Positions 54,540-60,000 of a stretch of DNA of 60,000 nt are shown here, one piece after another (position 1 is the stretch's first letter; each line of letters begins with the position of its first letter). Made by a program: the position numbers and the translations under genes. The stretch spans positions 3,226,001 through 3,286,000 of the forward strand of contig NC_134026.1 in the NCBI RefSeq assembly GCF_964204645.1, read 5' to 3'. The notes under the pieces are model-generated. The model was given only the letters and a program-made list of their open reading frames with translations. It ran no database searches and had not been told where the DNA came from. The stretch comes from Tubulanus polymorphus. Its lineage: Eukaryota > Nemertea > Palaeonemertea > Tubulaniformes > Tubulanidae.

Positions 54540-57006
54540 AGAGGACGCTACGGTCGCTACAATCATCAACAAAGACAATAAAACGATATAATAATATTGA
54601 AGCTAATAATAGTAATATCAATTGCTGGGAGGAAGATGACCATTTACTCGATATTATATCTGTCCAATCTATGTTCCACTGTAGAAAAAAAAACAGAGCC
54701 AAATAGTATCTGCTATCAATAAGTATATACAATAATGTTGTACCGGGTATGCATGAATTTAACTCAGAAGTTGAATGTGTCTTGTTTGTTGTTAGTATTT
54801 TCTATACACCATTCCATATTTTCCATAAACTGTATAATATATCGACTTCATTTCAGTACGTGTGTGCCTGTTACTCATATTTTTGTAGGCGTCATGTTTT
54901 TTTTTTCGTCACCACCATCTCGTTATATCGGGCTTTTTTAAACATAGGAACGTTGGCCCCGCTGCATTCAGGTTCAATTCGTATCTAACTTATATCATCG
55001 CTGAATGATCTTTCGCTGCCATTGCTTTTCATACGGGTAGTCATCGCAATTTGTAAGCATATCTGAACCAAATTCTGCAATATTTTCAGCGGTCGATCAA
55101 TACCGAACAAACGCAATTAATGGCAGTTGAATTTTACCTTTTGAAAAAATTCTGTATTGTTTAAGCTTCACGTTTCTGTAATACAATCATGCAATCTGTT
55201 GTCTCATATATTTAATCCCAAGCTTCTCTCAATTTCATGCAAATCTAGCATTAGGTTTAGGTATCAGCTGGTATTTTATATTTGAACTAGTATTTTCGAG
55301 AGAGTATTGACGTGTGTAACAGCTGGTTCAGTCGATACAATTATTTATTAACAATGTCAAATCCTCTGATATATATACACTCGATATATTTCTGTAGTTT
55401 TCGATTTGCATGTTAATCAGGAACCAGTTCCATAGTTGAGCATAAGTTGTCAGACTGGCATTGCAAAAATGGAAAATGTATCACAAATTTTGACTACAAA
55501 AATCAGTTCCTTAGCACGCTGTTTTTCGATATGATCACAATAAGTTTGAATTAGTGGATAGAATATTGTCTTTGATGAGAGAAATTTAGCTCACTACTGC
55601 ACCTGGTTAACATCGATATTTAGAACTAATGCATGATTTTAAACGCAGCTTACTAATGGGAGCTGAATAATTTGACATTAGATTTTGCAAAACTTCGATC
55701 TCATCACTGTATGAATGTTGATCATCATATCATGTTTGTTTCATGTAATCATCGGATATCATCGTCATCATAAACCTGTGTTCATGTACGACATGTGGGG
55801 GGGAGATGTGCCTTTGTAGTGTCATAAAGTGCCTGTTTTCATCGCCACAATTCGAAATCGGTATCATTTTCATCATCGTAGCCGCTTTGTACGTTTTATG
55901 TTCCAATCAAAATTCCAAAAAATATATGCATAGCTCAATTATTTTTTAAGTTGTGTATTGGTGAGATGAGGTTTTTTTGTGTGCGAATAGCTCAGTTTTC
56001 TCAGTCAGGGGGGTGGGGGTGTTTCCTCAGAGTCGTGTCGGATTCCACTTCAATATAAAAATGTTGTGCGAATTTGTAAATCTATTACTGCTTAAGAATT
56101 TTGAATGCTCAACGGCGTCCGCCGCGTCGGCGAGTATTCGGAAGCTTTGATTTTTATGTGATTCATTTTAAGCCGTCTTATAAAGAGAACCTGATACATG
56201 TATAAGAGACCGACTCGTCGGTCATTCATTCGAGTAATGAATAATTGATATAGTTCATTCGATATATATTTAGATATATATATATTTATATAGATATATA
56301 TTTCAAATCAAACAATACAAACGTATAATGTTTAATGCACGCGATAGTAAAAATTTAGAATTGTCACATAATGGATGGAATGGAAGTGTTTCTAATGATG
56401 TGTTATTTTTTCAAATTTTTTGGCTTCTGTAGGACGTATATGAATACGGTAATTGATAATGCTTGGTCACCTTTGTAAGAAATCCTGCCCTGCGAATGTT
56501 ATTATTTGATGAATTAATTATTAGGCCACTCTGTACATTTACTAAACTCAGTATTCATTTTGATTGATCCCTTCTACTACTAAAATCTTTTGGAATCTGT
56601 GTTTTACGTATGGAATTATTATATAAGCGTCATATATTCAGGTATTTGTTATATTCACGAAATGCATGGTTCTAAAAAAAATGCTACTTGAGTATAGCGA
56701 GGCGTTGCAAACCGACCGAAGTTGTGTCAACAACATCCAGGCCAGTCAGACGTCGATGGAAGAAATCTCGATAGTAATTTTCCATGAGATATAGGATATG
56801 AAAGAATAAAAATGTTGGGAGTTTCCGTGATTTATTGCGAGATCTTTGTTTAAAAGGCGTCTGCTTTAGGTTTGGCATGTTGGAAAGTTAGTTCGTAACC
56901 CGACTTCTTTTTAAAACTCTGGTATTTACTTCTATGGTTCATATCTTCGTGGTTTAGGTAAACAAAAGCGTTATTGAAGGCTTCAACAAGTATATATACT
57001 TATATC

Positions 57007-57037
<31 letters not shown>

Positions 57038-60000
57038 TAACAGAGTTCTTGCACCCCCATTTCGGGCAGTTTGAGATGTGTTGAATTTACTAAATAATCT
57101 TAGTCTAGTTTTTAAACCAATTAACTCTAATAAGTGAATTTAATCGATTACTTTCATTCTAACTAACGAATATTACACGCCGATTGATTTGATAAGCTTT
57201 TCGTATTTATAATCCGGGACAATTTGTTGTTTGATGTGTTTATGGGTAGGGCTGTTGTCGAACTGTGGATGTAAACAAAAAAAACTTGTGTATAAAGCAA
57301 AAGCAATTAAACAGATATTTGGTATGTATTGTAAAACGCTTGGAGACTGGATTTTCGCTCTAACACTAATTTCTTTACCGATAAAGAAAAGAAAAAAATG
57401 ATGTATGTCATCGAAGGAGAGGTGATTTAAACGTAATGTATGTAGTTACATTTCTGAATATGTATGCGGGTAGCCTTTAAGATAGAGAGATAATGAATTA
57501 TTTGCCTGTGGATATTTATTGCTATTAGAAAACATATTTATCGAGGGATAATTGTGCTGGCATGCCCCTAAAGCTATTCAGAAAGTAAAGCTGGTATCTG
57601 ACAGTTTATTCTATGTTTACTATACTTACTCGAGTCAGTATTCGACTGACATGTCAGTGTGAGGGCACTGTTTGAGTGAAGTCAGTCTTACTAATGCATA
57701 GGACAGTCAGTGGCAGTGACACGCTGTCATGGGTCTCAAGGCAGGGCTTTTGATATTGAGAATGCTTGGCGGGTGAGCCTGTTTCTTCTGGATACAGGAT
57801 AAATGAGTAGTCTTTATTTTGGGGGTGTGCCAACCATCAATGTTGACCATTTGTTGTATCCCAGTATATAAAACGATGTTTTCTGTGTTTGTAACACATA
57901 AAATGCACACACATACATACATATTGTTGCAGGCTTTGAAGTGTGAAGTTTTTCAGCGACAAATCTTAGTCAAAATTGTACCATCTAGCGTAAAAATCTG
58001 GGCTTTTTCCATGGTGCACTGGTAGGAACTGATTGCTATACGGGTGTGATGATCACGGAGAGTTATTCAATACATTGGGCTTTGAGGGGACTTCATAAAA
58101 TCGAAAAACGCGATAATTTCTTTGAATTGTACGTTGCAAGCGTTCATTGTTCGATAACTCTCCTTGGTGATCTGCCAAAGAACTTGCTGTGATGTCTCGT
58201 AACTTGCTTTAATAATGAAATTGATAAATTATTGAGTACCGGTAAAAAAGATTATCGAAATAACTTATATCAATATTAGACCCGCGAAGAGTTTTTCTTG
58301 TTACTAAACTTCATAATAAAATGATATCAATAATTATGATAATAATAATTAACTAATCGTTTCTCACAATTAGAAATCTTTCCTCAACAGAATTATCATC
58401 TCTCTGCGTGTTATAATTGAATCAAATGAATTAATCAAATTTATATCGTTAGATTCCTCACTGTAGATGGTGCAGTAGAATGGACCTTTTTGTCGTGAAA
58501 GATTTGTTTGTATATTATGAACAAAATTTACTCCAAATTTGGGGCTCATAACACCTCGACAATTTGAAACTCAAGCGAAATTATTTTGATTTTTGCAGAA
58601 CAGGATCAATTTTTTTTTTTGGAACAAACGCATCGCAAATGGTCAGATTTATATGACGCACAAAATTTGTATATTATTCATTTAAGAATCAGATTATTTT
58701 TAAGGCGGACAAATTGGGGAAATATCGACAGAATTGCATTTGATCATAGACACTTAACAAAATGAATTAATGTGCTGGAAGGTCGGCCTAAAATGCTCAA
58801 GCATCTGGTGGGTGAAAAATGAATAATATCACTTTTTGTTCATTCTCAAACATCATTTTTTAATGGAAAGGTCTTACCATAACTACCTCTTGCCTCTTAG
58901 CTTGTAATTAACCAGTATTTCCGAAAGCACTTTAATATTTTTGCATTTTTGCTGTTCCTGAGTGGACACGATCACTATAGTGCTTCGAAAAACCTATAAT
59001 CACTAAACAAAAAGTAATTTGATAGTTTAAACTAAATTCATCATTAATCTAGGAATTATTATCTTTAAAAAATGTTTATATAATTAAATATATATAGGTA
59101 ATTCTTTCTTCATTATGTTATGCTTCAGTGAATTGTTTGTCTTCTAAAGACTGCAATTTGCGATTACTTTTTAATTAAAAAGGTGCTTTGAATATATGTA
59201 GACTTGTGTTTTGTGAATGTCAGTATTTTTTTTTATTTTTCTCACTGGCATTTTGGAAATCAAGTGGTTGTGCAAATTAATTCTTTGCAGCATTAGAAAC
59301 TTGGAAAAGGAGTATATAGAGTCATTATATTGTTTCAAAAATAAAAAGATTTTTCAATGTCATATATTGCTTTGTCGTTCCTTCTCTTATCCTGTCCTTG
59401 AAAATGGTGGAGATTCATTCATGTGAAATGGTACCTAAGGAGTTGTGGTATCTAATGATTACAGTGGAACCTCGTTATAATGAATACAGTGGAACCTCGT
59501 TAAAACGAATGTTGTGGGCTTAAGTGAAATAGTTGTGTATTAAACTGGGTTTGTGTTTCATCTTTAACAGACTCGGAGGTTCCACTGTATTTATCTGAAC
59601 TAACTCATGGAGGATATGGCTACAGATCTCAACTTATTTCCATCATCCCAACAGGGTTGTTGTAATGAAGTGATCCATCGTTATTGGAAGAGAATTTTCT
59701 AAATATAAAATGAAGCACACAAAGAAATGCAGTTTAGACAACAAAAATAGGATGTAAGCTATCGGTTATGAGAATTCTCTCATGCACTGTTTGTTTCAAA
59801 GCAATCAAGAAAATTCTTTTTATAGAACGAATCACCTTATTCCATGGTATCTTTTATACATCAGGAAAGCTGAAAAAATGTTCGGTTCATTCAGTTCCAC
59901 TCCTTTTTCTCCCAAGGATGATTAGCTAATGGTCAGAGGGGAATTGTCAGTGGAAACATTTCATTTCGAAAATATGAGAAATATACTCAAATGGCATTAG
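54540..60000 (+). other. RNF38/44 3' UTR and gene-free right flank
   Basis: No coding exon is seen after the RNF38/44 stop. The proximal part is its 3' UTR, whose end I cannot place among several weak AATAAA-like strings. The stretch holds a G-rich run near 55795-55805, TA-rich tracts near 56265-56300 and 57000-57040, and the inverted-repeat element at 59461-59589. Confidence 0.45.
59461..59589. mobile_element. Pogo/Tigger-like MITE with TACAGTGGAACCTC ends
   Basis: The right end, reversed, is TACAGTGGAACCTCCGAG. The matching left end occurs twice in tandem: ACAGTGGAACCTCGTTATAA at 59461 and TACAGTGGAACCTCGTTAAA at 59485. The core element is therefore 59485-59589, with an extra left end. TACAGTGGAACCTCG-type termini are, to my knowledge, typical of pogo/Tigger-group elements that insert at TA. 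There is no transposase frame. Confidence 0.65.

Overview
This is a window of nuclear DNA from an animal. The genes are split by GT-AG introns, the base composition is AT-rich, and every recognisable product is metazoan: a family-A DNA polymerase nu, the cytokinesis protein PRC1, a PNRC-type decay/coactivator protein and an RNF38/RNF44 RING-H2 ligase. Short introns, many short inverted-repeat elements, long (TA)n runs and a GT32-type glycosyltransferase suggest an invertebrate, perhaps a lophotrochozoan such as a mollusc. The sequence alone does not fix the species. All gene models below are spliced by hand from open frames, splice sites and phase; each complete model sums to a multiple of three.

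Layout from left to right. 1302-2444 (-) is a type II membrane GT32-like glycosyltransferase. 4513-14769 (+) is POLN in about 19 exons; its introns carry a long-TIR mariner-like element, a second inverted-repeat element, a 5'-truncated LINE, a 417-bp (TA)n run and a local duplication. 18548-15865 (-) converges on POLN and encodes a BTB protein in three exons. Its whole architecture (BTB, NPH3 core, coiled coil) matches the plant NPH3/RPT2-like family. 20569-26926 (+) is PRC1 in 14 exons. 32072-31626 (-) is an intronless PNRC. It lies head to head, about 1.5 kb away, with RNF38/RNF44, which runs (+) from 33627 to 54539 in nine coding exons with introns up to 7.6 kb. Intron 3 of RNF38/44 holds an intact intronless 414-codon reading frame of unknown family (47558-48802) with its own TATA-like box. 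The last 5.4 kb has no recognised gene; part of it is probably RNF38/44 3' UTR.

The genes form no pathway cluster. They are ordinary neighbours: glycosylation, DNA repair, a BTB adaptor, spindle midzone, mRNA decay and ubiquitin ligation. The most unusual item is the NPH3-type BTB gene, since that family is usually described as plant-specific. Next is the unrecognised nested gene inside RNF38/44. The intergenic and intronic DNA holds at least nine elements with terminal inverted repeats, several with visible target-site duplications, plus one dispersed repeat family present twice.
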